Assembly: GCA_002435755.1 (NCBI GenBank) | Contig: DIYH01000008.1 | Location: 62,001 to 126,000 of the forward strand | DNA from: Flammeovirgaceae bacterium UBA6059 | GTDB lineage: Bacteria; Bacteroidota; Bacteroidia; Cytophagales; Cyclobacteriaceae | Reading direction: 5' to 3' | Length of the DNA: 64,000 nucleotides | Shown: piece after piece, positions 25,763 to 34,385 of the stretch | Layout: every line of letters starts with the position of its first letter | Numbering within the stretch: position 1 is the first letter of the stretch | Translations under genes and position numbers: made by a program | Notes under the pieces: model-generated | Told to the model about the DNA's origin: nothing | Database searches by the model: none | The model's input: the letters and a program-made list of their open reading frames with translations, nothing else

Positions 25763-26770
25763 ATGAACACCTTTAGAAAGCAACGTCCATTCACTGGATT
25801 GATGCTAGTACTATTGCTGTTAACTAGCATTGAGAGCTTCAGTCAGTCCGTTTTCAACCGAACGCTCAAGCTGATGGGTAGCCGGTTTAACATTACGGTA
25901 GTAGCAGACAATCAATCCGAGGCAGATCAGTATATCGACATTGCGGTAGCGGAGATCAAGCGAATTGAGCGGCTCATATCTTCATGGGATCCTGATTCAC
26001 AGACCTCCAGTATCAATGTCAATGCTGGAATCCGACCAATAGCCGTAGACAAGGAATTGTATCAGTTGATCGAGCGATCTATCAATATCTCGAAACTCAC
26101 AGATGGCGCGTTTGACATCAGTTACGCATCAATGGATAGAATCTGGTCATTTGATGGATCGGAGGCCAATGTTCCTGAACCAGAAGTGATCGCTAGTTCT
26201 ATCGACAAAATTGGTTTCGATCAGATCATCCTTGATACTGATGAAAAGTCAATTTTCCTGGCGCAAAAAGGAATGAAAATTGGCTTTGGTGCCATCGGCA
26301 AGGGCTATGCTGCCGATAAAGCCAAGAGTGTGCTCATCAACGCTGGTGTAGAAGCTGGTATCATCAACGCTTCTGGAGACATGAACACCTGGGGTACGCA
26401 ACCTGACGGATCTCCATGGCAAGTGGCGATCATCAACCCATTTGATAAGACAAAGCCGTTTGCTTCTTTGCCGATTCATCACGGAGCGGTGGTCACAAGC
26501 GGCAACTACGAAAAATACCTGACCATTGATGGTGAGCGTCACGCGCATATCATTGACCCAAGATCAGGTTGGCCGGTCAAAGGCATTCTGAGCGTTACCA
26601 TATTCGCCCCTAAAGCGGAGTTGGCAGATGCACTTGCCACGGGCGTTTTCGTCATGGATCTCGAATCAGGTCTCGACCGTATCAATCAACTACCGGAAAT
26701 CGAGTGCATCATCGTCGACGACAAAGGACATCTCCACACATCCGATCACATTCAAATTACCGCACCATGA
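25763..26770 (+). CDS. apbE: FAD:protein FMN transferase
   Basis: 335 residues with a signal peptide (LMLVLLLLTSIESFSQS). ApbE moves FMN from FAD to a Thr or Ser of exported redox proteins, using magnesium. Family motifs are present: LMGSRFNI near the start, SSWDPDSQTSSIN, GFGAIGKGYAADKA (about 174-187), NASGDMNTWG, VVTSGNYEKY and HIIDPRSGWPV (about 262-272). The length is normal. No usual acceptor motif, (S/T)GA(S/T), was seen in the neighbouring proteins, so its target is either elsewhere or atypical. The stop codon overlaps the next ATG (ATGA). Confidence 0.93.
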   Translation: MNTFRKQRPFTGLMLVLLLLTSIESFSQSVFNRTLKLMGSRFNITVVADNQSEADQYIDIAVAEIKRIERLISSWDPDSQTSSINVNAGIRPIAVDKELYQLIERSINISKLTDGAFDISYASMDRIWSFDGSEANVPEPEVIASSIDKIGFDQIILDTDEKSIFLAQKGMKIGFGAIGKGYAADKAKSVLINAGVEAGIINASGDMNTWGTQPDGSPWQVAIINPFDKTKPFASLPIHHGAVVTSGNYEKYLTIDGERHAHIIDPRSGWPVKGILSVTIFAPKAELADALATGVFVMDLESGLDRINQLPEIECIIVDDKGHLHTSDHIQITAP

Positions 26771-26976
26771 AAAAGGCATTATTCTCACTCGCTATCGCAA
26801 TAGGTGCGGTAAGCTGTACAGCAGTCAAGCCCTACCAAAAGGTCAATCTCAATGATCCTGATATGATCCTAGCCGATACCAAGTGCGACAGAAACTTAAT
26901 AACCGCTCATGCCTATCGCGAGGGATCAAGTGGCGGCAATGGTGGCAAAACCGGAGGTGGCTGTGGGTGTAACTAG
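26767..26976 (+). CDS. DUF4266 small lipoprotein
   Basis: 69 residues beginning MKKALFSLAIAIGAVSC, a lipoprotein signal with the anchor Cys at 17. The middle (KVNLNDPDMILADTKCDRNL) and the Gly-rich end GGGCGCN are the marks of DUF4266, which as I recall often sits with DUF3570, ApbE and a thioredoxin. The start at 26767 overlaps the apbE stop by four bases. The CGC end could bind metal, form a disulfide or be modified; no function is established as far as I know. Confidence 0.85.
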   Translation: MKKALFSLAIAIGAVSCTAVKPYQKVNLNDPDMILADTKCDRNLITAHAYREGSSGGNGGKTGGGCGCN

Positions 26977-28249
26977 CATACTAAGAATCGTTTTCTTCCT
27001 GATTGGCACCTCTACTCTGTGGGCGCAAGCAGACAGCACCTCGACCTATCGGAAAAGGGTACTGGAGACCACAGAGATAGATTTCCTTACCAGCTATTAC
27101 ACCCAGGACGGTGAAAATGCAGCGGTGACAGGAGGACGAGGGACAGAAGAGTTGCAAGATGCGACAGCTACAATCATAGTTAGCATTCCGCTCAATGATG
27201 ATGATATATTGTCGATAGACGCAGGAGTATCTGCCTACACCTCTGCATCCTCAAGCAATATCAACCCTTTCGATGGAGATAGTGACCCCTTTGTGGCTTC
27301 CTCGAGCGCTTCCTCTGGGGATGTCTGGAGTAACGTCACACTGGGTTATACACATAGCTCCAAGGATCGTAATACCATTTGGAACGTACATGGATCTGTA
27401 TCTGCGGAGTATGACTACCTATCGATTGGTTTTGGTGGTGGTATCTCAAGATTGTTTAATCAACAGAATACCGAGCTCAGCCTATCGGCGAATGTCTTAC
27501 TCGACTCATGGAGCCTCATCTATCCAGTTGAGTTGCGAAGGGACAACTTCCGCAGGTCAAGCATCACAGGAAATCGAGATTACAACCCCGTCTTTACCCC
27601 ACTGGAGCAGAAGGATCGTAACTCCTACTCTCTTGGATTAACACTATCGCAAATACTATCTCGCAACTTACAAGGATCGTTGACGCTCGATGTAGTCAGA
27701 CAAGACGGCCTTCTCTCAACACCATTTCAGCGTGTCTATTTCTCTGATTTCGAAGATTCATTTATTGACAACTTCCATTTGGCAGATGACATTGAGCGAC
27801 TGCCAAATGAAAGATGGAAAGTGGCACTGGGTGGACGCCTGAACTACTATATCAATGAGTTCATCACACTTCGATCTTTCGCGAGATACTACACTGACGA
27901 CTGGAACTTAAGCTCCTTTACAGCGAGTGTAGAACTACCCATCAAGATCGGCAGCAAATTCACGGTTTATCCCTCCTACCGCTATTACAATCAATCCGCA
28001 GTTGAGTATTTCCGACCTTACAACGAGCACCTTTCGACTGATACCTACTATACCTCAGATTTCGACTTGTCGGATTATCAAAGTAATCAGTACGGATTTG
28101 GCTTCCGATATACAGACATCTTTACTTCGTTCCATATTAGAAGGCTAAGGCTGAAAACCATAGATGTGAAGTACTACTACTATGACCGTAACACCCCTTT
28201 CCGATCCAGCCTGATCACCGCTGGTTTCAACTTTGTGGTGGGGAAGTAA
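26963..28249 (+). CDS. DUF3570 outer-membrane protein
   Basis: About 428 residues. A GTG at 26963 gives a clean signal peptide (ILRIVFFLIGTSTLWAQA) and a 14-base overlap with the DUF4266 gene; the longer frame from 26909 would add 18 residues with no signal-like character. The rest is rich in alternating aromatic and polar strands (for example FGFRYTDIF, VKYYYYDR) and ends FNFVVGK, as in outer-membrane beta-barrels. DUF3570 is a family of unknown role. It may be the surface partner of the flavinylation-linked unit. A terminator follows. Confidence 0.82.
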   Translation: MGVTSILRIVFFLIGTSTLWAQADSTSTYRKRVLETTEIDFLTSYYTQDGENAAVTGGRGTEELQDATATIIVSIPLNDDDILSIDAGVSAYTSASSSNINPFDGDSDPFVASSSASSGDVWSNVTLGYTHSSKDRNTIWNVHGSVSAEYDYLSIGFGGGISRLFNQQNTELSLSANVLLDSWSLIYPVELRRDNFRRSSITGNRDYNPVFTPLEQKDRNSYSLGLTLSQILSRNLQGSLTLDVVRQDGLLSTPFQRVYFSDFEDSFIDNFHLADDIERLPNERWKVALGGRLNYYINEFITLRSFARYYTDDWNLSSFTASVELPIKIGSKFTVYPSYRYYNQSAVEYFRPYNEHLSTDTYYTSDFDLSDYQSNQYGFGFRYTDIFTSFHIRRLRLKTIDVKYYYYDRNTPFRSSLITAGFNFVVGK

Positions 28250-28275
28250 GAAAATTGGGTTTCATCTTAACAGAA

Positions 28276-28316
28276 AGAGACCTGCGTCGTTTTGAGAACC
28301 ACGCAGGTCTCTTTTT
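28276..28316 (+). terminator. Rho-independent terminator
   Basis: AGAGACCTGCGT and ACGCAGGTCTCT form a perfect 12-bp stem around a 13-base loop, followed by TTTT. It ends the thioredoxin-apbE-DUF4266-DUF3570 operon. Confidence 0.92.
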
Positions 28317-28362
28317 ATTTAGGCTCGCACAAACGACTCAGTCTGAATAACAATCAAGAAAC

Positions 28363-28956
28363 ATGAGTTCATTCAAAGAATCCCTTAAAAAAGCCATACA
28401 GGAGACGGAAGAAAAAAGGAAAAAAGAAGAAGCTGCCAATCCCAATAAAGTTCCGAAGCAACCTGTGTCTGGAAGGACTTACTTAATCAGAAGTTATGGC
28501 TTTCTGCTGGTGGTATTTCTAGGGCTTGTTTTTTTGAGCAACCAGAGCATACTAAACACGGACTATGGAATGACCACTGGTACCTATGATGGAGATGATC
28601 TTTCATACACCGTCGATGGACAAGAGATTGTCCATCAAGATGCCAGGAGCTACGGTTATAGGTACACCAGTAATAACAGGACAAAAAGCTCCGGTGGAGA
28701 TCGTTTCTTTTTTCAAGTGATCAACTACAAAAAGGACAATCCAAGAGAATATGTATTGAGTTTGGCCATAGGTGGTACTATCGCCGAACCTGGCAGTGCA
28801 AGATTTCACAACTGCCTGCTGCTATTGATCATTTTACTGGGCATTCTCAACTTCTATCTCTACAGATGGGCTACTGGAGATAAAGCCAAGAGGATGATGG
28901 AAGAGATCGCACAAGAATCAGATCAGGCTGATCAAACAAACGACACCAGGGAATAA
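28363..28956 (+). CDS. Uncharacterised two-helix membrane protein
   Basis: 197 residues. A charged, coiled-coil-like start (SFKESLKKAIQETEEKRKKE) precedes a first helix (YGFLLVVFLGLVFLS, about 50-64), an extracytoplasmic part of about 85 residues with GGDRFFFQVINYKK, a second helix (LLLLIILLGILNFYLY) and an acidic cytoplasmic tail. No family recognised. It lies alone between two terminators. Confidence 0.65.
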   Translation: MSSFKESLKKAIQETEEKRKKEEAANPNKVPKQPVSGRTYLIRSYGFLLVVFLGLVFLSNQSILNTDYGMTTGTYDGDDLSYTVDGQEIVHQDARSYGYRYTSNNRTKSSGGDRFFFQVINYKKDNPREYVLSLAIGGTIAEPGSARFHNCLLLLIILLGILNFYLYRWATGDKAKRMMEEIAQESDQADQTNDTRE

Positions 28957-28960
28957 ATCA

Positions 28961-28991
28961 GACCTCCGATATTTTGGAAATATCGGAGGTC
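28961..28991. terminator. Long hairpin between convergent genes
   Basis: GACCTCCGATATTT and AAATATCGGAGGTC form a perfect 14-bp stem with a 3-base loop. It lies between a plus-strand gene and lysS and could stop transcription in both directions. Neither side has a good T-run, and CCCCGGGG follows on the plus strand. Confidence 0.55.
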
Positions 28992-29006
28992 CCCCGGGGC
29001 TCTCAA

Positions 29007-30749
29007 TTATGAGTTCACTTTATCCAACCACCCTTGAATCTCTTCTAGCGTAGCAGCTTTCACTTCTTTGAGCTTCATCTTTTTACGCATGCCTCCTACA
29101 TCATTGAGCAATTTGGTGTCCTTCGCTTCTTTGAAGGTTTCTGGTGTGATCAAGCCTAGTTTTTGAAGTATCGGGATTAATTCTTCACGTACACCGATTG
29201 CTGCATAATCTTCAGATGTCATTGCTGATATTTTCTTCTCGGGCTTCATCTGAGGGAAGAAAAGCACATCCTGGATAGAGTTACTATTGGTCATGATCAT
29301 ACTAAGGCGATCAATGCCAATGCCTAGTCCCGCTGTGGGAGGCATACCATACTCCAGAGCTCTTAGGAAATCTTCATCCAGCACCATGGCCTCATCATCA
29401 CCGCGCTTACCCAGCTCAAGCTGCTCTTGAAATCGCTGACGCTGATCAATAGGGTCATTAAGCTCAGAGAATGCATTACAGATTTCTTTGCCATTACAGA
29501 TTGCTTCGAAGCGCTCTACAAGACCTTCTTTTGATCTGTGCTTCTTTGCCAAAGGTGACATCTCCACTGGATAATCCGTGATGAAGGTCGGCTGGATCAG
29601 ATTGGGTTCACATTTCTCCCCGAATATCTCATCGATTATTTTGCCTTTGCCCATTGATTCGTCCAAAGGCACATTAAGTGACTGAGCAGTCTTTCTAAGC
29701 TCGTCTTCACCCATGGCCGAAATATCTACTCCGGTGAAGTGCTCAATTGCTTCGAACATGGTGTACCGCTTCCAAGGTCTTTCGAAGTTGATGATGTTCT
29801 CACCCACCTGTACTTCTGTTGTACCATGAATGTCCATCGCCACTTTCTCGATCATCTCCTCGACAAGGTTCATCATCCACTCATAATCCTTGTAAGCAAC
29901 GTAAACCTCTACTTGAGTAAACTCAGGGTTATGGAATCTGGACATTCCTTCATTACGGAAGTCCTTCGAGAACTCATATACACCGTCGAACCCACCAACG
30001 ATTAATCGCTTCAGATACAATTCATTTGCTATGCGCAAATAGAGCGTCATATCCAGCGTGTTGTGATGCGTCTTGAACGGTCGTGCTGCAGCACCCCCAT
30101 AAAGCGGTTGAAGAATAGGTGTCTCCACTTCAAGGTACCCTCTATCATTGAGGTAGTTCCTCATAGAGTTCACCAGCTTGGTCCTCTTGACAAAAGTCTC
30201 CCGTACTTGCGGGTTGACGATCAGGTCAACATAGCGTTGGCGGTAGCGCTGCTCAGGGTCGCTAAATGCATCATAGGTCTTTTTGTTGCCTTCCTCATCG
30301 GTTGCTTCCTTCACGATAGGGAGCGGCTTGAGTGACTTGGATAGTAGCCTTAGAGATGTGACGTGGATGGATATTTCTCCCACTTGTGTGGTGAACACAT
30401 AGCCCGTAACACCTATAATATCCCCGATATCCATTTTCTTTTTGAAAATGGTATTATAAAGTGTCTTGTCTTCTCCCGGGCAGATATCATCGCGTCTTAC
30501 ATAGATCTGGATCCGGCCTGTTGCATCTTGTATTTCGGCAAAACTTGCCGAGCCCATGATACGGCGACTCATCAACCTACCGGCAATGGAAATGTCTTTA
30601 TAGTCCGTCTTCCTGCGTTCGTAGTTTTCGTGGATGCCCTTGGTGGTCACATTCACTTTAAATAGATCTGCGGGATATGGATTAACGCCCAACTCCATCA
30701 ACTCCTCGCGCTCTTTCCTGCGCTGTAATTCCTGTTCACTCAGTTGCAT
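29007..30749 (-). CDS. lysS: Lysyl-tRNA synthetase, class II
   Basis: 580 residues. It charges tRNA-Lys with lysine. An OB-fold anticodon-binding domain (AGRLMSRRIMGSASFAEIQD) precedes the class II catalytic core with motif 2 (FRNEGMSRFHNPEFTQVE) and motif 3 (GLGIGIDRLSMIMTNS). About 75 extra residues follow the core (from about 505) with predicted helices such as GGMRKKMKLKEVKAATLEEI; as I recall this tail is usual in Bacteroidota. It starts 14 bp after the proline dehydrogenase stop codon and is probably co-transcribed with it. Confidence 0.97.
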   Translation of the reverse strand: MQLSEQELQRRKEREELMELGVNPYPADLFKVNVTTKGIHENYERRKTDYKDISIAGRLMSRRIMGSASFAEIQDATGRIQIYVRRDDICPGEDKTLYNTIFKKKMDIGDIIGVTGYVFTTQVGEISIHVTSLRLLSKSLKPLPIVKEATDEEGNKKTYDAFSDPEQRYRQRYVDLIVNPQVRETFVKRTKLVNSMRNYLNDRGYLEVETPILQPLYGGAAARPFKTHHNTLDMTLYLRIANELYLKRLIVGGFDGVYEFSKDFRNEGMSRFHNPEFTQVEVYVAYKDYEWMMNLVEEMIEKVAMDIHGTTEVQVGENIINFERPWKRYTMFEAIEHFTGVDISAMGEDELRKTAQSLNVPLDESMGKGKIIDEIFGEKCEPNLIQPTFITDYPVEMSPLAKKHRSKEGLVERFEAICNGKEICNAFSELNDPIDQRQRFQEQLELGKRGDDEAMVLDEDFLRALEYGMPPTAGLGIGIDRLSMIMTNSNSIQDVLFFPQMKPEKKISAMTSEDYAAIGVREELIPILQKLGLITPETFKEAKDTKLLNDVGGMRKKMKLKEVKAATLEEIQGWLDKVNS

Positions 30750-30763
30750 GAATATGCTTGTGT

Positions 30764-31939
30764 TTATGCAGTTTTTCTTCTGGTTATTTCCTTACGGATC
30801 ATCTGTAGCTCTCGGCTAGCCTGGCCCGCTATCGAAGTATTTTCTTCCGCTCTTCTGACAAGATAAGGCATTACCTTCTCCACCGGTCCGTAAGGCAAGT
30901 ATTTCACCACGTTGTAGCCATGCTTTGCCATGGTATAGCTGATGTGATCACTCATACCGTAGAGCTGGGAAAAATATACCCTTTCGTCGGTCGGGCTGAT
31001 CCCTTCTTTCTCCATCAAATGTGCGAGATGAGCTGATGACCCTTCGTTGTGCGTACCTGCAATCAGTGATATCCCATTAAGATTTTCAATACAATAGGCT
31101 ACCGCCAAATCATAGTCACGATCGGTGGTATCCTTATCAGGCTGAATAGGGTCCGGGTAGCCCTGTTCTTCCGCCCTCTCTCGCTCCTTCTCCATATAGG
31201 CCCCACGTACGATCTTAGCTCCCAGGTAGAGCCCCTCACCACTTAGCTCCTGATGAGCCCTTTTAAGATTGCCGAGACTAGCTTTACAATACATCTGATA
31301 AGTATTGTATATCACGGGACTCTCTTTGTTGTATTTCCTCATCAAGTCGTAAGCTAGCCCGTCGATGACCTGCTGTATCCATGTCTCCTCCGCATCTATC
31401 AGTAACCTTAATTCCTTTTCGACCACCCTTTCGGCTATGGCTTCAAGGCGTCCTCTGAGCCTTTCAAATCGCTCATCATCATCGGCCCGGGGAGTTTCCG
31501 CCTGGATCCGCTCCATCATGTCTATCAAAGCAAATCCTGTCAACTTCACCACACAAAATGGCAAGTCTCTCTCTTGAGCAGCATCTACCACCCTGAGCAT
31601 TTCATCCTTGTTCAGATCAAATCCTTCCGGTGATTTCTCACCTTCTGCTGAGTAGTCCAGGATAGCGCTGATGTTGTCCTTTTCAAGGTCTTTAATGGCC
31701 ATCGAACAATCCTCAATGGATTCGCCTCCGCAAAAATGATCGAATACTGTGCTTTTGATAATTTTTTTAAGAGGGAGCTTTAATTTTAACCCAATTATTA
31801 ATAAGTATGTGCCTATTTTCACAAGTAGCGGTTGATTCATGCCTGTGAAAAGCAGGTTCATACGCTTGAGCTCTTTATCCGATTTACTGGAAAAAGCTAC
31901 AGCAGTATCGCCAAAATCAAACTTAACCCGAGAATCCAT
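30764..31939 (-). CDS. Proline dehydrogenase
   Basis: About 391 residues from the ATG at 31939. It oxidises proline to pyrroline-5-carboxylate with FAD, feeding electrons to the quinone pool. Family features include LPFCVVKLTGFALID, the long insert around LLIDAEETWIQQVIDGLAYD, KIVRGAYMEKERERA and a C-terminal RRAEENTSIAGQ. The longer frame from 32071 would overlap the divergent DAHP synthase gene, so the start at 31939 is preferred. The second step enzyme is not in this window. Confidence 0.9.
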   Translation of the reverse strand: MDSRVKFDFGDTAVAFSSKSDKELKRMNLLFTGMNQPLLVKIGTYLLIIGLKLKLPLKKIIKSTVFDHFCGGESIEDCSMAIKDLEKDNISAILDYSAEGEKSPEGFDLNKDEMLRVVDAAQERDLPFCVVKLTGFALIDMMERIQAETPRADDDERFERLRGRLEAIAERVVEKELRLLIDAEETWIQQVIDGLAYDLMRKYNKESPVIYNTYQMYCKASLGNLKRAHQELSGEGLYLGAKIVRGAYMEKERERAEEQGYPDPIQPDKDTTDRDYDLAVAYCIENLNGISLIAGTHNEGSSAHLAHLMEKEGISPTDERVYFSQLYGMSDHISYTMAKHGYNVVKYLPYGPVEKVMPYLVRRAEENTSIAGQASRELQMIRKEITRRKTA

Positions 31940-31967
31940 CTGTGCTCCTGTGCTCAAAAACAGGGGG

Positions 31968-31975
31968 CAAAGATA
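31968..31975 (-). promoter_or_regulatory. Possible -7 box for proline dehydrogenase
   Basis: On the minus strand the bases read TATCTTTG, a perfect TAnnTTTG match, about 29 bases before the ATG. The -33 position has only a poor match (AATAA). The 78-bp gap also serves the divergent DAHP synthase gene. Confidence 0.4.
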
Positions 31976-32006
31976 TAAATTAAGTCGTCTAATTTTATTT
32001 AAACGT

Positions 32007-32012
32007 AGGAGG
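32007..32012 (+). promoter_or_regulatory. Strong Shine-Dalgarno site fixing a GTG start
   Basis: AGGAGG lies five bases before the GTG at 32018. Such full Shine-Dalgarno sites are uncommon in Bacteroidota, and it supports the GTG as the start of the DAHP synthase-chorismate mutase gene. Confidence 0.8.
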
Positions 32013-32017
32013 TAAAA

Positions 32018-33118
32018 GTGAGTGCAACATTTGATATAGCACCAATTGAGAGCTGGGTGGACAACTTCCAAAAACCCTTGATCATTTCAGGTCCGTGCAG
32101 CGCAGAAACTGAAGAGCAGTTACTCGAAACATGCACGCAATTGAAGAAAATAGGGATCAATATTATGAGGGCCGGTGTATGGAAACCACGCACACGTCCC
32201 AACAACTTCGAAGGTATTGGTACTGATGCCCTGATTTGGATATCAGAAGTTAAAAAGCAGCTGGGTGTGAAATTCTCGATAGAGGTAGGAAACCCGCAGC
32301 ATGTGGAGCAAGCATTGAAGTATGGCATAGATATACTTTGGATTGGTGCACGATCTACCGTAAATCCATTCACTGTTCAGGAGATTGCAGATTCACTCAA
32401 AGGTGTTGACGTACCTGTACTTGTTAAGAACCCGATCAATCCAGACCTTGCGTTGTGGATGGGAGCTATTGAGCGTATAAATAATGCTGGCATTACCAAG
32501 CTGGGAGCGATACATAGAGGTTTTTCTTCTCAGCAGGAATCAAAATACCGAAACCTTCCACTCTGGAGGCTTGCGATTGACCTTAAAAGCCAGATACCTG
32601 AACTCCCAATGATCTGTGATCCAAGCCATATTTGTGGTAACAGAGACATGCTGGCCGATGTATCTCAGAAAGCACTGGACTTGAACTATGACGGTATCAT
32701 GATCGAGTCCCACAGAGATCCGGACAATGCGTGGAGTGATGCCAAGCAGCAAATCACCCCTGAAACGCTGAAAGGACTACTCAATGGATTGAAGCTAAGA
32801 TCAAAAGAGTCGAGTAATGAGTCTTTCAAAATATTTTTGGAAGAAATGCGTGAGCAGATCGATGAGTCAGATCGGGATATCCTGGAGGCCATTGGTCGCC
32901 GGATGAACCTCGTAGAAAAGATAGGTGAGTTCAAGCAGGACAACAATGTGACGATCTTCCAGGTAGACCGATGGAATGAGATCTACAGGACCCGCGCAGA
33001 ATGGGCACAGGGCATGGGATTGGATAAGGAGTTCATCGAAGAGATGTATAAACTGATCCATATTGCTTCCATCAAGCAACAGACAGAATTGTTATCGAAA
33101 TCTGCGGCGAAAGCCTAG
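32018..33118 (+). CDS. Bifunctional DAHP synthase / chorismate mutase
   Basis: 366 residues. The first 260 or so are a class I-beta DAHP synthase (IISGPCSAETEEQL, MRAGVWKPRTRPNNFEG, CDPSHICGNRDML, IMIESHRDPDNAWSD), which joins phosphoenolpyruvate and erythrose 4-phosphate. The last 90 or so are an AroQ-type chorismate mutase (EEMREQIDESDRDILEAIGR, then RAEWAQGMGLD). The fusion links the entry step of the shikimate pathway to the phenylalanine/tyrosine branch and is typical of Bacteroidota. aroB follows two bases after the stop. Confidence 0.95.
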   Translation: MSATFDIAPIESWVDNFQKPLIISGPCSAETEEQLLETCTQLKKIGINIMRAGVWKPRTRPNNFEGIGTDALIWISEVKKQLGVKFSIEVGNPQHVEQALKYGIDILWIGARSTVNPFTVQEIADSLKGVDVPVLVKNPINPDLALWMGAIERINNAGITKLGAIHRGFSSQQESKYRNLPLWRLAIDLKSQIPELPMICDPSHICGNRDMLADVSQKALDLNYDGIMIESHRDPDNAWSDAKQQITPETLKGLLNGLKLRSKESSNESFKIFLEEMREQIDESDRDILEAIGRRMNLVEKIGEFKQDNNVTIFQVDRWNEIYRTRAEWAQGMGLDKEFIEEMYKLIHIASIKQQTELLSKSAAKA

Positions 33119-33120
33119 CT

Positions 33121-34167
33121 ATGGCGACCCTAAACGCCACGATAGCATCCGATATAAAATCCGCCCTGGCGGATTTTTTTTCTACCCATCAATTCAGCAA
33201 TGTGTTCGTGCTCGTCGATGAAAACACTACTGAACATTGTCTCCCGATCATTCAGGATGTCCTACCGGAATTTTGGTCTGTACAGGTCAAAAGTGGAGAA
33301 GAAGAAAAGCACATAGAGACGTGTTCAATGATATGGCGCAGTATGACCGATGCAAGACTGGACCGCAAAGCACTAATGGTCAATCTTGGAGGTGGAGTGA
33401 TTGGAGACATGGGTGGTTTTTGTGCCGGCACCTATAAGCGAGGTATATCATTTATCAACATTCCCACTACGCTACTGGCCCAGGTTGATGCCAGTGTTGG
33501 AGGAAAACTAGGTATCGACTTTGATGGATTCAAGAACCACATTGGTCTTTTTAAAGATCCGAACCATGTATTCATTGCACCACAGTTTCTTTCCACATTG
33601 CCCCCCAGAGAATTAAGGTCCGGTTTTGCTGAGGTTATCAAACACGCCTACATCCGTGATATAAGTTATCTCCATAAGATCAAATCAAAGTCTCTGAAGG
33701 ACCAACCCTGGATGGAGCGGATCCAGCATTCTATTGATGTGAAATCTCAAGTTGTTCTGCAAGACCCAACAGAGCAGGGACTCAGGAAGATCCTGAACTT
33801 TGGTCATACTGTCGGACACGCCATAGAGACCACCTATCTGAAAACAGATAAAAAGCTACTACATGGAGAGGCAATTGCAGTGGGCATGATCTGCGAGCTT
33901 TTCTTATCACATAAGCTTCTCGAATTGGAAAAGGATCGTGTTGATGAAGAGGGTCGCTACCTCGTGGATGTCTTTGGCTGCAAGTCCTTGAATAAATCAG
34001 ACTTTGAGCAGATCGTCAATAATGCACTCCAAGATAAGAAAAACGAAGGCGGTGTAGTCAAAATGAGCCTACTCAGAAGTATCGGCGACTGTACCTATGA
34101 TATTCCGGTTTCAGCCGCTGATATGCTAGACAGTCTTTTCTACTTTAATACAATAGCAGAGCACTAA
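33121..34167 (+). CDS. aroB: 3-dehydroquinate synthase
   Basis: 348 residues. It converts DAHP to 3-dehydroquinate using NAD and a divalent metal. Motifs: SGEEEKHIET, LGGGVIGDMGGFCAGTYKRG, PTTLLAQVDASVGGK, GFAEVIKHAYI and the metal-binding FGHTVGHAIE with LHGEAIAVGM. It begins two bases after the DAHP synthase stop, and its own stop overlaps by four bases the end of a small gene on the opposite strand. Confidence 0.96.
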   Translation: MATLNATIASDIKSALADFFSTHQFSNVFVLVDENTTEHCLPIIQDVLPEFWSVQVKSGEEEKHIETCSMIWRSMTDARLDRKALMVNLGGGVIGDMGGFCAGTYKRGISFINIPTTLLAQVDASVGGKLGIDFDGFKNHIGLFKDPNHVFIAPQFLSTLPPRELRSGFAEVIKHAYIRDISYLHKIKSKSLKDQPWMERIQHSIDVKSQVVLQDPTEQGLRKILNFGHTVGHAIETTYLKTDKKLLHGEAIAVGMICELFLSHKLLELEKDRVDEEGRYLVDVFGCKSLNKSDFEQIVNNALQDKKNEGGVVKMSLLRSIGDCTYDIPVSAADMLDSLFYFNTIAEH

Positions 34168-34337
34168 ACAAAGCACACTTCGTCATGCGATTCCTTGATC
34201 ACAACTTGCTTGTTTGCTTTTACTTTGTCCAAACTTTTCAAAAGTTTGGCCTTGATCGGTTCGAAGAAGAAGTAGGATGCCGCTCCGATAATCGTGGTAC
34301 TGGCAATCAATGTGGGTAGTGTTGTTGTCTTATTCAT
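34164..34337 (-). CDS. Small single-helix membrane protein, opposite strand inside the aro cluster
   Basis: 57 residues from the ATG at 34337. One hydrophobic helix (LIASTTIIGAASYFFFEP, about 9-26) precedes a basic tail (IKAKLLKSLDKVKANKQ). It lies antisense between aroB and aroA, ending within the aroB stop codon. No family recognised; the layout resembles short anchored proteins such as YtxH-like ones. Composition and clean boundaries favour a real gene, but this is not certain. Confidence 0.5.
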   Translation of the reverse strand: MNKTTTLPTLIASTTIIGAASYFFFEPIKAKLLKSLDKVKANKQVVIKESHDEVCFV

Positions 34338-34385
34338 ATCACCTGAGTTTGTAACTAAAACGTTAACCAAAGCACTTTTGTTGAA

